Source: Thiohalocapsa sp. (lineage in GTDB: Bacteria > Pseudomonadota > Gammaproteobacteria > Chromatiales > Chromatiaceae). From it: a stretch of DNA of 64,000 bases. The notes under the pieces were generated by a model, which saw only the letters and a program-made list of their open reading frames with translations, was not told where the DNA came from and did not search any database. The translations under genes and the position numbers were made by a program. The stretch lies in NCBI GenBank assembly GCA_021736785.1, contig JAIPFF010000008.1, positions 62,001 to 126,000 on the forward strand, written 5' to 3'. Positions 8,418-17,510 of this stretch are shown here, piece after piece. Each line of letters starts with the position of its first letter. Position 1 is the stretch's first letter.

Positions 8418-9617
8418 ATGCTGGAGTTCTATTCAGCCAGTGCGCGCATCGTCAACTCCAGGCGGGCGATGGCCGAGTGCTTGGAGTCTGCGCTGGGCGA
8501 GGACAGTCAGGACTGCGATCTGCTCGTGATTCATGCCTCCATGGGCCATCGCTTCGCAGAACTGCTGGAAGAGGCCCGACGCCTGGCCCCGTCCGCTCGC
8601 ATCGTCGGCTCCTCATGCTGCGGCGTGGTGGGGCGCGAGGGTGTCAGCGAGTCGATGAAGGACGTCGCGGTGATGGCCGTTCGCGGTGCCGAGCACATCC
8701 ATGTCGCCCATGTGGACGACCTCTACGGCCACAACGCGTTCGAAAAGTCGGTGGAGTTGGCCGAGCAACTCGCGCGATCCGGCGCTCCCGTCAACATGGT
8801 CTACTTTCTGGCCTCGGGCATCGATATCGACGACAACCGTTGTATCGAAGGCCTCGAGTCGGTGCTCGGCCCCGAAGTGACGATCTTCGGCGCAACTTCG
8901 GCCGACAACATGAAGGGAATCGCCAGCTATCAGATGGTGGACGAGACCGTCTACGAGCACGCGGCCTTCGCCGTCGGCTTTTCCGACCCGACGCTCGAGG
9001 TAGTCACCCAGGCCACGCACGGTTTCGTCGCCGTCGGCGACCCGCTGATCGTGACCCGAGCGGACGGCAACCGCATCCTGGAGTTGAACGGAAAGCCGGC
9101 CTGGCAGGAGTACACTGCGCGGCTACAGCTGCCGCCGGACGCCACCTGCGGCGACACCATTCCCATCGGCGCATTGGCCGAGCGTCTGGACCCCGAGCTC
9201 GCGGCCGAGTACGGCAACGAGCATATCCTTCGGGTCGTCACCAAGCGCGACGACGACGGCACCATGCACTACGCCACCACCTGTCCCGAAGGTACGGCGC
9301 TGTGGCTGACGGTGCGCGACGAGGAGCGGATCTTCGACGACATGGACCGGATGATGGGGCACGTGGTCGCCCGCGGCGTCGGCCGCGAGGTGGTGGCCGT
9401 GTTCCATGCCGACTGCCTGGCCCGCGGGCGCTATCTGTTCAACCGCGTGATGAAAGAAGAGCTGGTGGAACGTATGCAGTTTCCGCTCTCCGGCGACGGC
9501 GCGGTACCGCCCTGGATCGGTATGTACGGTTTCGGAGAATTCGCCCGACTCGGCGGAGCGAACACTTACCACAACTACACAACGGCGTTGTATGTGCTTT
9601 ATCGCGACGCTGGCTAG
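8418..9617 (+). CDS. FIST sensory-domain protein (FIST_N + FIST_C)
   Basis: A 399-residue soluble protein made of FIST_N (about 30-215) and FIST_C (about 225-375). Signature pieces are VGSSCCGVVG, FGATSADNM and near the end GMYGFGEFA followed by GGANTYHNYT. FIST proteins are intracellular sensors thought to bind small ligands such as amino acids, and they often sit beside signal-transduction genes. GGGAGAC precedes the ATG. The next gene, a hybrid histidine kinase, begins 60 bases downstream on the same strand, so the two are probably co-transcribed and the FIST protein may modulate the kinase. The ligand is unknown. Confidence 0.9.
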   Translation: MLEFYSASARIVNSRRAMAECLESALGEDSQDCDLLVIHASMGHRFAELLEEARRLAPSARIVGSSCCGVVGREGVSESMKDVAVMAVRGAEHIHVAHVDDLYGHNAFEKSVELAEQLARSGAPVNMVYFLASGIDIDDNRCIEGLESVLGPEVTIFGATSADNMKGIASYQMVDETVYEHAAFAVGFSDPTLEVVTQATHGFVAVGDPLIVTRADGNRILELNGKPAWQEYTARLQLPPDATCGDTIPIGALAERLDPELAAEYGNEHILRVVTKRDDDGTMHYATTCPEGTALWLTVRDEERIFDDMDRMMGHVVARGVGREVVAVFHADCLARGRYLFNRVMKEELVERMQFPLSGDGAVPPWIGMYGFGEFARLGGANTYHNYTTALYVLYRDAG

Positions 9618-9677
9618 GGTCGCCGTGGGTCTGGGCATCGCGACGACTATGGATCAGGCACGAGCAGGGGTTGCGGC

Positions 9678-12341
9678 GTGAGCGACCGGACTTTCATGCG
9701 CACACCGGGCATCATCGAGCCTATCTCGGAGCTCGAGCGCCTGCGCGTGGCCAACGACGACCTGCAGCGTCACTTGGCGCGGCTGTCGGTCGTGCAGCAG
9801 GAGCTCATCGAGACGCGCGACCGGCTCGACCGCGAACTGAGCCGGTTCAGCGGTATCCAGGCCTACAACCGGCGCGCGCTGAAACTACGCAATCCGATGG
9901 AATTCGCCGAGCTCACGGCGGAAACCGTGGTCGACGTGTTCGACCTCGAATACGGCCTGCTTTGGCTGCTCGACGACGACGGCAATTTGGCGCCGGCGCC
10001 CGCCGGCACCTCGCAGATCCCGCGCGGCGCGCTGCCCATGGCCAAGCTCAATGAGCTGCTGCACGGCAAGGGACTGTTCGCCAACCAACATCACCAGCAC
10101 GACCACGCCATGCTCTGGCGCCGAGACGACCATCCGCTGATGCCGTCGTTGGGCATGCACACCCTGGTGGCGAGTCCGTGCGACGGAACCAATGCCAAGC
10201 GCCAAGCCTGGGTCATCGGCGGCATCACGGAATTCTCCGCCAGCTTCTACGGCGGCATCGACGCCGGCCAGCTCGAGTCCTTCAACGTGTTCGCCCAACA
10301 AGTCGGCGCATTGCTGCAGAACCGTGCCGCGCAAGGCACGATCGAGCGCCAAATGGAGCAGCTGCAGCTGGAGCAGGAGCGCCTGAACCTTGCACTGGAA
10401 GGCAGCAGCGCCGGTCTCTGGGATTGGGACCTACGCAGCAATCGGCTCCTGCTGTCGGCGGAGTGGAAGGCCCAGATCGGCTATCGCCCGGACGAGATCC
10501 CCGACGTCTTCGGTGAGTGGGAATCCCGCGTGCATCCCGACGATCGAGAGCGGTCGCAGGTGCGGATTCGGGACTACCTGCAAGGCAAGTTGCCCGAGTA
10601 CGAGAACATACACCGGCTGCGTCATAAGGACGGCCATTACGTCTGGATCATGGCGCGCGGCCGTGCACTGGTCGACGAAGACGGCGCGCCTTACCGCATG
10701 GTCGGCACCCATGTCGACGTCAGCGATCAGCAATCCATCGCCGATAAGTTCCAGGCCATTTTCAAATATTCGGGCGACGGCTATTTGCTGTTGGACCGCC
10801 GCCTGCGCATCGTCGATTCCAATCCGGTCAGTAAGTCCTGGTTCGACGTGGATACGGAATACTCCGACTTCGCCGAACTGCTTGCCCGCTCCCCCGAAAA
10901 GCAGCCCGACGGCAGCCCGTCCCTGGATCAGGGACGAAAACTGGTGGCCCGCGCCTTCGACGAAGGCTTCGTCCGTTTCCAGTGGACGTTCCGCAATCGC
11001 AGCGCGCAAGTGCTGCCGACCGAGGTGACGCTGGTCCGCCTGAGCCTGGACGACCGGCTTCTGCTGTTTGCCAGCATTCACGATTTGACCGAGCAGAAGC
11101 GGGTAGAGGCCGCGCTGCGCCGCTCCGAAGTCGAGCAGCGCGAGGCGCGCGAGCAGGCGGAGATGGCCAACCGTGCCAAGAGCGCGTTTCTGGCTACGAC
11201 CAGCCACGAGATCCGTACGCCCATGAACGGCGTGCTCGGCATGCTGCAGCTGCTGGAAGATACCGACACGACGCCGTTGCAGCAGTCCTACATCGCCGAC
11301 GCGAAGATGTCGGCCGATGCGCTGCTGCATATCATCGACGATATCCTGGATCTATCGAAAGTGGAGGCCGGGCGGCTGGAGCTCGATTGCCGGGCCTTCG
11401 ACCCCGGAAAAACCATTACCGACGTGGTCAGCCTATTCAAGGCCAGGGCCTCGGAGAACAAGAACAGGCTGATCCTGAATGTCGCCGACGGGCTGCCCGC
11501 GCTGCTGATGGGCGATGCCGGGCGCATTCGCCAGATCTTGACGAATCTGCTCGCGAACGCCATCAAGTTCACCAAGGAAGGCACCATCACCGTCACCGCG
11601 TCCAGCCGGCCGTTGGAGGCGGACCGGGTGACGCTGGCGTTCAGCGTCTCGGATACCGGGATCGGCATCGACAGCGCGGCGCAGAAACGGCTTTTTACGC
11701 CGTTTATGCAGGCGGATTCGACGACGACTCGCCTCTACGGCGGCACCGGCCTCGGACTGGCCATCTGCCGCAAGCTCACGGAGTTGATGCAAGGAAAGAT
11801 CTGGCTGGAGAGCGCGGTCTATTTAGGCTCGAAGTTCCACGTGGAGATCCCGCTGCAAATGGCCGACAAGCCGAAAACGCAAGCCGAGTCCCTCGATGTT
11901 CTGCCGCAAGCCGACCCCGGGCCGCTGCTGGCCAGCGGCCGTGTGCTGCTGGTGGAAGACAACCCCACGAATCAGGTGGTCGCGCGCGCCATGTTGCGCA
12001 AGCTCGGGCTCGAGATCGTCATCGTCAACAACGGTCGCGAGGCGCTGGATCTGCTGCAAACAGACCGAGCCTTCAAGCTGGTGTTCATGGACGTGCAGAT
12101 GCCGATCATGGACGGCTTCGAGGCCACCCGGCAGCTGCGCGCCCTCGAGGCCGAGCAAGCCCTGGACCCGCTTCCGGTGATCGCGCTGACCGCCAACGCC
12201 ATGGCCCAGGACCGCGCCGCCTGCATCGATGCGGGCATGAACGATTTCCTGCCCAAGCCCATCACCAAGCAGGGACTGCAAATGCTGGTGGCGCGCTGGA
12301 TCGCCAGCGCGCCTGAATCCGGCCCGCTGCGCCCGAACTGA
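9678..12341 (+). CDS. Soluble hybrid histidine kinase, coiled coil-GAF-like-PAS-PAS-HisKA-HATPase-REC
   Basis: An 887-residue kinase with no membrane segment. Order: coiled coil (about 15-60), a GAF-like region (about 65-225, beginning [17 protein letters not shown]), PAS of PAS_3 type (about 240-355; [12 protein letters not shown]), a second PAS (about 365-475), HisKA with phospho-acceptor His510 in [11 protein letters not shown], and HATPase with N box [12 protein letters not shown] and G boxes DTGIGID and [11 protein letters not shown]-terminal receiver has Asp805 in [11 protein letters not shown] and ends in the Lys of FLPKPI. There is no HPt or output domain, so phosphate must leave through a separate HPt protein. 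It starts at GTG 9678. Linkage to the upstream FIST gene suggests that the FIST protein supplies the input. Confidence 0.92.
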   Translation: MSDRTFMRTPGIIEPISELERLRVANDDLQRHLARLSVVQQELIETRDRLDRELSRFSGIQAYNRRALKLRNPMEFAELTAETVVDVFDLEYGLLWLLDDDGNLAPAPAGTSQIPRGALPMAKLNELLHGKGLFANQHHQHDHAMLWRRDDHPLMPSLGMHTLVASPCDGTNAKRQAWVIGGITEFSASFYGGIDAGQLESFNVFAQQVGALLQNRAAQGTIERQMEQLQLEQERLNLALEGSSAGLWDWDLRSNRLLLSAEWKAQIGYRPDEIPDVFGEWESRVHPDDRERSQVRIRDYLQGKLPEYENIHRLRHKDGHYVWIMARGRALVDEDGAPYRMVGTHVDVSDQQSIADKFQAIFKYSGDGYLLLDRRLRIVDSNPVSKSWFDVDTEYSDFAELLARSPEKQPDGSPSLDQGRKLVARAFDEGFVRFQWTFRNRSAQVLPTEVTLVRLSLDDRLLLFASIHDLTEQKRVEAALRRSEVEQREAREQAEMANRAKSAFLATTSHEIRTPMNGVLGMLQLLEDTDTTPLQQSYIADAKMSADALLHIIDDILDLSKVEAGRLELDCRAFDPGKTITDVVSLFKARASENKNRLILNVADGLPALLMGDAGRIRQILTNLLANAIKFTKEGTITVTASSRPLEADRVTLAFSVSDTGIGIDSAAQKRLFTPFMQADSTTTRLYGGTGLGLAICRKLTELMQGKIWLESAVYLGSKFHVEIPLQMADKPKTQAESLDVLPQADPGPLLASGRVLLVEDNPTNQVVARAMLRKLGLEIVIVNNGREALDLLQTDRAFKLVFMDVQMPIMDGFEATRQLRALEAEQALDPLPVIALTANAMAQDRAACIDAGMNDFLPKPITKQGLQMLVARWIASAPESGPLRPN

Positions 12342-12350
12342 GCCTCGGCC

Positions 12351-13316
12351 TTATCGGGCGTCCGCGCAGGTGAGCAACACCTTGATTGCCCCGGGCCGGG
12401 CTGCATGGGCCATTGCCTCCGTCGCCCGGCCGAGCGGATAGCGGGCGTCGATCAACGGGCTCGGGTCGATCAGCCCCTGTGCCAACAGGCGCAGCGCCGG
12501 CGGAAACGGTCCGCAGCGCGAGCCCAGCAGCGTCACCTCGTCCACCACCAGCGACGACAGATCCACCTCCGGACCGCCCCGATAGGTGCTCTTCAGGCAG
12601 ATGACTCCGCCCGGGCGCACGGCCCGGCGCGCCAGCGCGAAGCCGCCCGGCGCGCCGGTCGCCTCCACCACCATATCCGCCCTCGCCGCGGCAACCGCTG
12701 CCTCGTCGATCCAGCGCAGACCGGCGGCCTCCAGCGCCCGGCGCTGACGCTCGTGGCGCGCCACGACCAGCAACTCGCAACCGCCGAGTGCCAGCACCCG
12801 CGCCGCCAGTTGACCCAAGCGTCCGGCGCCGATCACCAGCACGCGCTGCGAGGCGTCGACGTCGATCTGCGCGCGGATCCGCAGCGCCGCCGCCAAAGGC
12901 TCGGTGAGCACCGCCGCTTCGTCGGGCACCTGCGCCGGCACCGGATGCAGGTTCGACAGCGGCAGCCGCAGGTACTCGGCAAATGCACCGTCGAGACCGC
13001 GAATGCCCAACACGCGGCGGTTACTGCAATGTGTGCCCCGGCCCGCCGCGCAGGCCGGGCATGCACCGCAGGTGACGTTGATCTCGCCCACGACCCGCTC
13101 GCCGACCCGCTCCGGCGCATCCGCCGCGGCCACGATCTCGCCGACAAATTCGTGTCCCAACACACCGTTGAAGGGCACATAGCCGCGGGTCACCGCCAGA
13201 TCCGTCCCGCAGATACCGGCCAATCGCACCCGCACCAGCGCCTCGCCGGGGCCGGCGACCGGCCGCGGCAGATCCGATCGCAGTGACAGGTCGCCTTCGA
13301 GCCATAGCGCTCGCAT
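12351..13316 (-). CDS. Zinc-type medium-chain dehydrogenase/reductase
   Basis: A 321-residue MDR-superfamily oxidoreductase. The N-terminal GroES-like part has the catalytic-zinc region AGICGTDL and GHEFVGEIV, and a structural-zinc cysteine cluster C-G-A-C-P-A-C-A-A-G-R-G-T-H-C. A Rossmann motif GAGRLGQLAARVLA is near 170-183, so an NAD(P)H-dependent alcohol or sugar-alcohol dehydrogenase is expected; the substrate cannot be told. The ATG at 13316 with GGGAGG five bases before it is preferred to the GTG two codons upstream. It lies 36 bases downstream of the WYL-regulator gene on the same strand, so the two probably form one transcript. Confidence 0.85.
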   Translation of the reverse strand: MRALWLEGDLSLRSDLPRPVAGPGEALVRVRLAGICGTDLAVTRGYVPFNGVLGHEFVGEIVAAADAPERVGERVVGEINVTCGACPACAAGRGTHCSNRRVLGIRGLDGAFAEYLRLPLSNLHPVPAQVPDEAAVLTEPLAAALRIRAQIDVDASQRVLVIGAGRLGQLAARVLALGGCELLVVARHERQRRALEAAGLRWIDEAAVAAARADMVVEATGAPGGFALARRAVRPGGVICLKSTYRGGPEVDLSSLVVDEVTLLGSRCGPFPPALRLLAQGLIDPSPLIDARYPLGRATEAMAHAARPGAIKVLLTCADAR

Positions 13317-13352
13317 CCTCACCTCCCGAATCGACGTTGCCGCATCGTCGGC

Positions 13353-14438
13353 TCACTGATCGAACAGGTCGCCTTTCGCCGCGTCCGCGCGCCTCGGCGT
13401 GCGTGGCTTCGACGACGTTGCCGCCGGCCTCGTGCAGTCGGCGACGGCAGTCCCCCCATAGTGCGCCAGCGTCTGCCGCAGCTGCTCGGCGGCGGCTTCG
13501 CGCAGTTCGGGCGGTCCGGCGATTTCGCAGTCGGGGCCGTATTTCAAGATGTCCATCAGCAGCTCTTCGGTGTGCGCGTAGGGTAGCGCGAGCTGATAGC
13601 GCCCGTCGGGCAGCCAGCTGCCTTGCTGGTCCGGGTGCCAGACCTCCTCGGCGACCCAGCGGGCGCGACGGGGTGTGAAGCGCAGCACGGCGGTGGCGGT
13701 GGGCGAGCCGGCGAAGATGCCGAAGGTGCCGGCGAAGTGGCGATCGAGCTGCCGGTCGGGGATGTCTCGGGCGGGCTCGTCGAGCGCGGTCGGTTGCAGG
13801 ATGCGCTCGACCGCGAAGCGGCGCAGGTCGGCGGCGCGATGGCACCAGGCTTCCAGATACCAGTTGCCGCGGTACCAGGTGAGCCGCTGCGGCGAGACCT
13901 CGCGCGTGGCCGGCTCTTGCGGTTGCTGGTCGCGCCCGCGCGGGTCATAGCCGATGCGCAGGCGGCGGCGCGCGAGCAGGGCGTTTGCGATGCCGACGAA
14001 GGCGTCGCCCGGGCAGTGACGGGCGCCGATCGCGATCAGGCGCACGCGCCGGGCGAGCTCGTCGGGGGCAAGGCCGCGGTCGCTCAGCAATTGCTCGATA
14101 CGCTCGGCGATCGGTGCGGTCTGGTCGGCGAGCAGGCCGGGATGGAGCTGACGCAGCAATTCGCGCGCGGCAAGCAGTGCGTGCAGCTCCGCGGGCGTAA
14201 ACCAGGTGCCCGGGAGCTCGTTGACGGCAGCGTCGTCGTGGGTCGGCTCCAGGTACCAACCGCCTCGTTTGCGGTCGTAGGCAAGCGGGGCGCCGAAGTC
14301 GTCGCGATAGCTGTACAGGGCTCGCCGTGCGGTGGACTCGGAGCATTCCATGGCGTCCATGATGTCGCGCAGGGGCATTGGCCTTCTGCGCCCGCCCAAG
14401 ATGCGCTTCAGGCGGGTGATGCGGTGCAGTTTGTCCAT
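13353..14438 (-). CDS. HTH-WYL transcriptional regulator
   Basis: A 361-residue regulator with an N-terminal helix-turn-helix (about 1-60; MPLRDIMDAMECSESTARRAL) and a WYL domain from about 150 (RLTWYRGNWYLEAWCH is the WYL core), followed by a WYL C-terminal extension (about 255-330). WYL domains bind nucleotides or other small ligands and control DNA binding. The start Met (MDKLHRITRLKRIL) is chosen at the beginning of the HTH; the longer frame upstream is unrelated sequence. It heads a probable two-gene unit with the dehydrogenase and is divergent from an MFS permease 200 bases away, so it may regulate both. The last 25 residues are basic and low-complexity. Confidence 0.87.
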   Translation of the reverse strand: MDKLHRITRLKRILGGRRRPMPLRDIMDAMECSESTARRALYSYRDDFGAPLAYDRKRGGWYLEPTHDDAAVNELPGTWFTPAELHALLAARELLRQLHPGLLADQTAPIAERIEQLLSDRGLAPDELARRVRLIAIGARHCPGDAFVGIANALLARRRLRIGYDPRGRDQQPQEPATREVSPQRLTWYRGNWYLEAWCHRAADLRRFAVERILQPTALDEPARDIPDRQLDRHFAGTFGIFAGSPTATAVLRFTPRRARWVAEEVWHPDQQGSWLPDGRYQLALPYAHTEELLMDILKYGPDCEIAGPPELREAAAEQLRQTLAHYGGTAVADCTRPAATSSKPRTPRRADAAKGDLFDQ

Positions 14439-14638
14439 GGCAAGCGTATCTCGTGCGCGATTGTTGTTTGTTGTGGTTCTATGACCCCTTGGAATTCTAG
14501 GACAGTTGACCGCGTTTGCCGAAGCCCGGACGAGGGATATCGCGCAACAAACCCCGACCGCGGCGGCACCCGATCCGCGTCGACCACTGGATTTGGCGCT
14601 AGACTTGCCGACCCTGTTCCCCGCGTTGCGGAGCGCTC

Positions 14639-15799
14639 GTGCCCGATCCCCGACCTTTGACCGTGCTGGCGTCCGGTATTTTCGCATTGCTGCTGACCAT
14701 GGGCGTCGCGCGCTTCGCGTATACACCGATGCTGGCCTACATGCAGACGCAAACCGGCATGGGCGATGCGCTGGCCGGCTGGCTGGCCGGCTGGAACTAT
14801 CTCGGCTATTTGTCGGGCGTGCTGCTGGTGACGCGGCTTAGGGATCTGATGCTGAAAGATCGCCTCTACCGCGCCGGGCTTGTGCTGGCGGTGATCACGA
14901 CGGCGATGATGGCGATGGGCGAGTCGCCCGTGCTCTGGGGCGTGAGCCGCTATCTGGCCGGGCTCAGCACGGCGGCGGGTCTGATGCTGGGCTCGGGACT
15001 GATCCTTAACTGGCTGATTCGCCACGGCCACCGCAGCGAGCTCGGGCTGCACTTCAGCGGGCTCGGGCTCGGTATCGTGCTCGGCGGGGTTTTGGTCGAG
15101 GCCTCGGCGCCGTTTGTTGGCTGGGCCGCGCAGTGGTGGGTGCTGACGGTGGCGGGCGCGCTGCTGCTGATCCCCGCGTTGCGCTGGCTGCCGCGGCCGA
15201 ATCAGGGCACGCCGCTCGCTGCGCATCATGTGGCCGAGGCGCGCGAGCCGAGTCCGGCCTGGCTCTGGCTGCTGCAGGCCGCTTATCTGTGCGCGGGCTT
15301 TGGCTATGCCATCAACGCCACCTTCACGGTGCTGATCACCGAGCAGCAGCCCGCGCTCGCGGGGCAGGGCGGACTGATGTGGCTGTTGGTGGGCCTCGCC
15401 GCGGCGCCGGCGCCGGTGTTGTGGGACCGGGTGGCGCGACGGCTCGGCTATCTGCGCTCGCTGCAGGCGGCTTACGTGCTGCAGATCATCGGCATCCTGC
15501 TGCCGGTGCTGAGCGGCTCGCTGGCTGCTGCCGTGGCCAGCTCGCTGCTGTTCGGACTCACCTTCATCGGCATCGTGTCCCTGGTGCTGACCATGGTGGG
15601 CGTACGTTACCCGGCGCATCCGGCGCAAATCATGGCACGTCTCACGCTGGGCTACGGCATCGCACAGATCGTTGCGCCGGTGGTGGCAGGCGAGCTGTCC
15701 GAGCTGACCGGTACCTTCGACGGCTCGCTGCTGATGGTGGCCGCGATCATGGTGCTGGGGCTGCTGTGCTTGACCGCAATGCGGCGATTGGCTGTCTAG
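14639..15799 (+). CDS. YbfB/YjiJ-type MFS transporter
   Basis: A 386-residue major-facilitator protein with about 12 membrane helices. The N-terminus FALLLTMGVARFAYTPML and the segment GWLAGWNYLGYLSGV match the YbfB/YjiJ family. The translation start is GTG 14639, immediately before PDPRPL. Family members are uncharacterised drug- or metabolite-type transporters. It is divergent from the WYL regulator, which is the likely regulator by position. It stands alone; downstream is a gap and an unrelated convergent gene. Confidence 0.85.
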   Translation: MPDPRPLTVLASGIFALLLTMGVARFAYTPMLAYMQTQTGMGDALAGWLAGWNYLGYLSGVLLVTRLRDLMLKDRLYRAGLVLAVITTAMMAMGESPVLWGVSRYLAGLSTAAGLMLGSGLILNWLIRHGHRSELGLHFSGLGLGIVLGGVLVEASAPFVGWAAQWWVLTVAGALLLIPALRWLPRPNQGTPLAAHHVAEAREPSPAWLWLLQAAYLCAGFGYAINATFTVLITEQQPALAGQGGLMWLLVGLAAAPAPVLWDRVARRLGYLRSLQAAYVLQIIGILLPVLSGSLAAAVASSLLFGLTFIGIVSLVLTMVGVRYPAHPAQIMARLTLGYGIAQIVAPVVAGELSELTGTFDGSLLMVAAIMVLGLLCLTAMRRLAV

Positions 15800-16047
15800 G
15801 CGATCGCCGCCCGGGGCGAGGCTCGTGCAGCCGGCGCAATGCCGCGAACCGGCTGCGCCTGCAGCGCTGCGCACTGGCTTGACCGTCGGAACCGTCGGCG
15901 TCGTCTCGACGCGGCTTAGCACGGGCCGTGCGGTTCAAGCGCCCGAGTGCTCGACCGTGAAAGTGAAGCGCAAGCCGCCCGACTGCTCCGAGCAGGCCGC
16001 TTTCGATGCCGATTCTTGGCCGGGATGGCGCATAGCTCGGATTGTCG

Positions 16048-16362
16048 CTAGGGCACTTCCAATTTCGCGTTGTCGATGAAGCCGCGGTAGTGCTGCCGCG
16101 CACCGCTTTGCAGATTACGCAACGTGACGTCGCCCTTACCCATGTCGTAGCTGCAGACTTGCGCGTCGAGCGTGGCGTGACCGACGATGCGCTTTGAGAA
16201 GACCACCCGCTTGCAGATGTTGTCGACCATTTCAACGGGATGGTCGTCGCCATGGGAATTGACGACTCTGACTTTAATGTAGCCGCCGGTGGGATCGGCA
16301 TAGGTCGCGGCGGCGGTGGCAATGGCCACAAAGACGGCCAAGACAATCGTGGCGTTTCTCAT
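16048..16362 (-). CDS. Small exported protein of unknown function
   Basis: A 104-residue protein with a clear Sec signal peptide (MRNATIVLAVFVAIATAAATYA, cleavage probably after about residue 22). The mature domain of about 80 residues is predicted mostly beta (YIKVRVVNSHGDD, DVTLRNLQSG) with two Cys (NICKR and VCSYD) that could form one disulfide. AAGGAGG lies 6 bases upstream of the ATG, a strong ribosome-binding site. I recognise no family. It is convergent with the MFS gene and divergent from ribE. Confidence 0.75.
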   Translation of the reverse strand: MRNATIVLAVFVAIATAAATYADPTGGYIKVRVVNSHGDDHPVEMVDNICKRVVFSKRIVGHATLDAQVCSYDMGKGDVTLRNLQSGARQHYRGFIDNAKLEVP

Positions 16363-16779
16363 CGGCGGCCTCCTTCGTACCGGTTTGCGAAGCCCGGCTG
16401 AGCAGCCCGAAGTCCGGGCCCGAGTCCCGACTTAAGCATAGAATCGATCGAGGCGCGGGTGTTGTGATGACGGGCGCGCATCGCGGCCGAGCTCCCGGGC
16501 GGTCCGGGCGCGCATGCCGGGCTTGTCGGCGCCGCGATAGAATACCGGCCCGGACGCCGTTGGCGCCCGGCAACGGCCGTGCGGCGTGCTCGGGTGCGGG
16601 CCGTGGAGGGCTTTGGGGTGAGCGTTGGGGCTAACTCAGGGACGTTTGCATGGGTGAGCCTTGGACGGCGCTAGGCAACGCGGGGACGGCGGGTTCCCGC
16701 GCAATTCGCGGGTATGGTCAAGGCACCGGGTTGCTACAGTGTGCCTAGGATGCGGAAAGATGCGGGAGGACCCATCGGA
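16363..16779. other. Gap upstream of ribE; no FMN riboswitch seen
   Basis: The 417 bases before ribE were read for the FMN (RFN) element because the gene is riboflavin synthase, but the conserved RFN blocks are absent. A short hairpin CCCGCG-caatt-CGCGGG lies at 16696-16712. GGGAGGA at about 16764-16770 is the ribosome-binding site for ATG 16780. No ribD is present upstream, unlike the common ribD-ribE order. Confidence 0.6.
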
Positions 16780-17439
16780 ATGTTTACCGGAATCATCCAT
16801 GTGATCGGCGAGATCGAGCGGCTGGAGCCGAAGGGCGGTGACGTGCGCCTGTCGGTGCGCGCGGGCAAGCTCAATCTGGCGGACGCATCCATCGGCGACA
16901 GTATCGCCGTCAACGGGGTCTGCTTGACGGCGGTGGCGATCGACGCCGGGCGCTTCATGGCGGATGTCTCCCGCGAGACGCTGTCGCTGACGACACTCGG
17001 CGGCCTCGGCCCCGGGTCGCGGGTCAACCTGGAGACCGCGCTGACCCTATCGACGCCCCTAGGCGGGCACCTGGTCAGCGGTCATGTGGACGGCGTCGGT
17101 ACCGTGCTGGAGATGACCGAGGACGGGCGCTCCTGGCGGTTGCAGATTCACGCCCCCGGCGAACTGGCCCGCTACATTGCCCATAAGGGATCGATTTGCG
17201 TCGACGGCACCAGTCTGACCGTCAATCAGATCAAGGGCGCGGTGTTCGATCTGAACATCGTGCCGCATACGCTGAGCGAGACCATCATCGGCGGCTACAA
17301 GTCCGGCACCCGCGTCAACCTCGAGGTCGACCTGATCGCGCGCTATCTGGAGCGATTGATTCTCGGCGAGCACGCCGGGGATCACGAGGTGAGCGCCATC
17401 ACCGAAGAATTTCTGCGCCGCCACGGCTACATGGGCTGA
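16780..17439 (+). CDS. ribE: Riboflavin synthase, alpha subunit
   Basis: A 219-residue trimeric enzyme that dismutates two 6,7-dimethyl-8-ribityllumazine molecules into riboflavin. Two tandem lumazine-binding domains are visible (about 1-97 and 98-195). The first starts with the hallmark MFTGII and has NGVCLTA; the second has GGHLVSGHVDG, DGTSLTVN and NIVPHTL. Length fits the family. The start at ATG 16780 is chosen over an upstream in-frame start because MFTG must be the N-terminus. It opens the riboflavin cluster, followed by chrA after 71 bases and then ribBX, ribH and nusB. Confidence 0.96.
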   Translation: MFTGIIHVIGEIERLEPKGGDVRLSVRAGKLNLADASIGDSIAVNGVCLTAVAIDAGRFMADVSRETLSLTTLGGLGPGSRVNLETALTLSTPLGGHLVSGHVDGVGTVLEMTEDGRSWRLQIHAPGELARYIAHKGSICVDGTSLTVNQIKGAVFDLNIVPHTLSETIIGGYKSGTRVNLEVDLIARYLERLILGEHAGDHEVSAITEEFLRRHGYMG

Positions 17440-17510
17440 GCCGGCCGCGCGCGCCTCGGCGCCGCGCTCCGTCGCCGTGCGCCGCCGTCACTTGCGGAGA
17501 TACCGATTCC

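Noticed and set aside
16363-16779. Possible FMN riboswitch before ribE
   Set aside because: The conserved RFN sequence blocks are absent; only one short hairpin is present.
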